51,693 bases of DNA from Desulfobacterales bacterium (GTDB lineage Bacteria > Desulfobacterota > Desulfobacteria > Desulfobacterales > JAEINQ01): positions 1 through 51,693 of the forward strand of contig JAEINQ010000048.1 of the NCBI GenBank assembly GCA_016342285.1. The letters run 5' to 3'. Both the position numbers and the translations under genes were made by a program. Shown here one piece after another: positions 51,591-51,693 of this stretch. How positions within the stretch are numbered: the stretch's first letter is position 1; each line of letters opens with the position of its first letter. The notes beneath the pieces are model-generated. The model had not been told where the DNA came from. It was given only the letters and a program-made list of their open reading frames with translations, and did no database searches.

Positions 51591-51693
51591 ATGACATGCT
51601 TTGCCGCCCATGGCATGCGCATCTATTCGCGAAGCGATGCGAATTTGTTGGCGGTCAGGTCGACCGCCAACAAGCTTTTCCGTCTGCGATGGT

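Overview
The window reads as a piece of a high-GC Desulfobacterota (deltaproteobacterial sulfate-reducer type) chromosome, most like the Desulfosarcina/Desulfobacterales group. This is inferred from content, not from a database search. Pointers are a receiver protein with the Cys-rich tail common in Desulfo- two-component systems, a tungsten-type aldehyde:ferredoxin oxidoreductase, several acyl-CoA dehydrogenases with a thiolase, a SulP anion transporter, and intergenic gaps packed with palindromic repeats. I saw no rRNA, tRNA, CRISPR array, prophage or intact insertion sequence.

Layout. (1) 0.4-5.3 kb, minus strand: a translationally coupled sensory operon of a family-5 solute-binding protein, a TorS-like hybrid histidine kinase and a response regulator, with no transporter genes. 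(2) 5.5-18.9 kb: an alanine/glycine region. It holds an alpha/beta hydrolase, alr, ald with its own Lrp/AsnC regulator, lipA, lipB, the glycine-cleavage operon gcvT-gcvH-gcvPA-gcvPB, a second Lrp/AsnC regulator and the divergent lpdA. GcvH needs lipoate (LipA/LipB) and is reoxidised by Lpd, so these genes form one functional unit. (3) 18.9-26 kb: a truncated HU-like gene, a sigma54 activator with a degenerate receiver, two small OB-like proteins, a DksA/TraR protein, a tiny coil plus zinc-ribbon pair, and a membrane hybrid kinase. (4) 26.2-41.8 kb: a fatty-acid/aldehyde region with thiolase, two ~600-residue acyl-CoA dehydrogenases, a PilZ protein, AOR, an SDR fusion protein, MarR and TetR regulators and three ~380-residue acyl-CoA dehydrogenases, one of them degenerate. 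(5) 42-45.4 kb: a SulP transporter followed by a secreted or membrane PHP-like protein. (6) 45.4-51.7 kb: a patchwork of gene remnants (chemotaxis receptor tail, HTH antitoxin tail, PIN toxin tail, REP-transposase head) with an intact Fic protein, a small-protein/nucleotidyltransferase pair, a tandem CDP-alcohol phosphatidyltransferase and an AbrB-RelE type toxin-antitoxin pair.

The most unusual non-coding signals are dispersed structured repeats. A ~206-228 bp element with inverted ends lies just upstream of the start codons of both gcvT and the sigma54 activator, in the same orientation. A family of short REP-like hairpins keeps its stems by paired substitutions. One repeat frame carries two different interiors. 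The strongest protein-level oddities are the solute-binding-protein/kinase/regulator operon, the two-headed CDP-alcohol phosphatidyltransferase, the SDR-membrane fusion, and the probable heteromeric acyl-CoA dehydrogenase.
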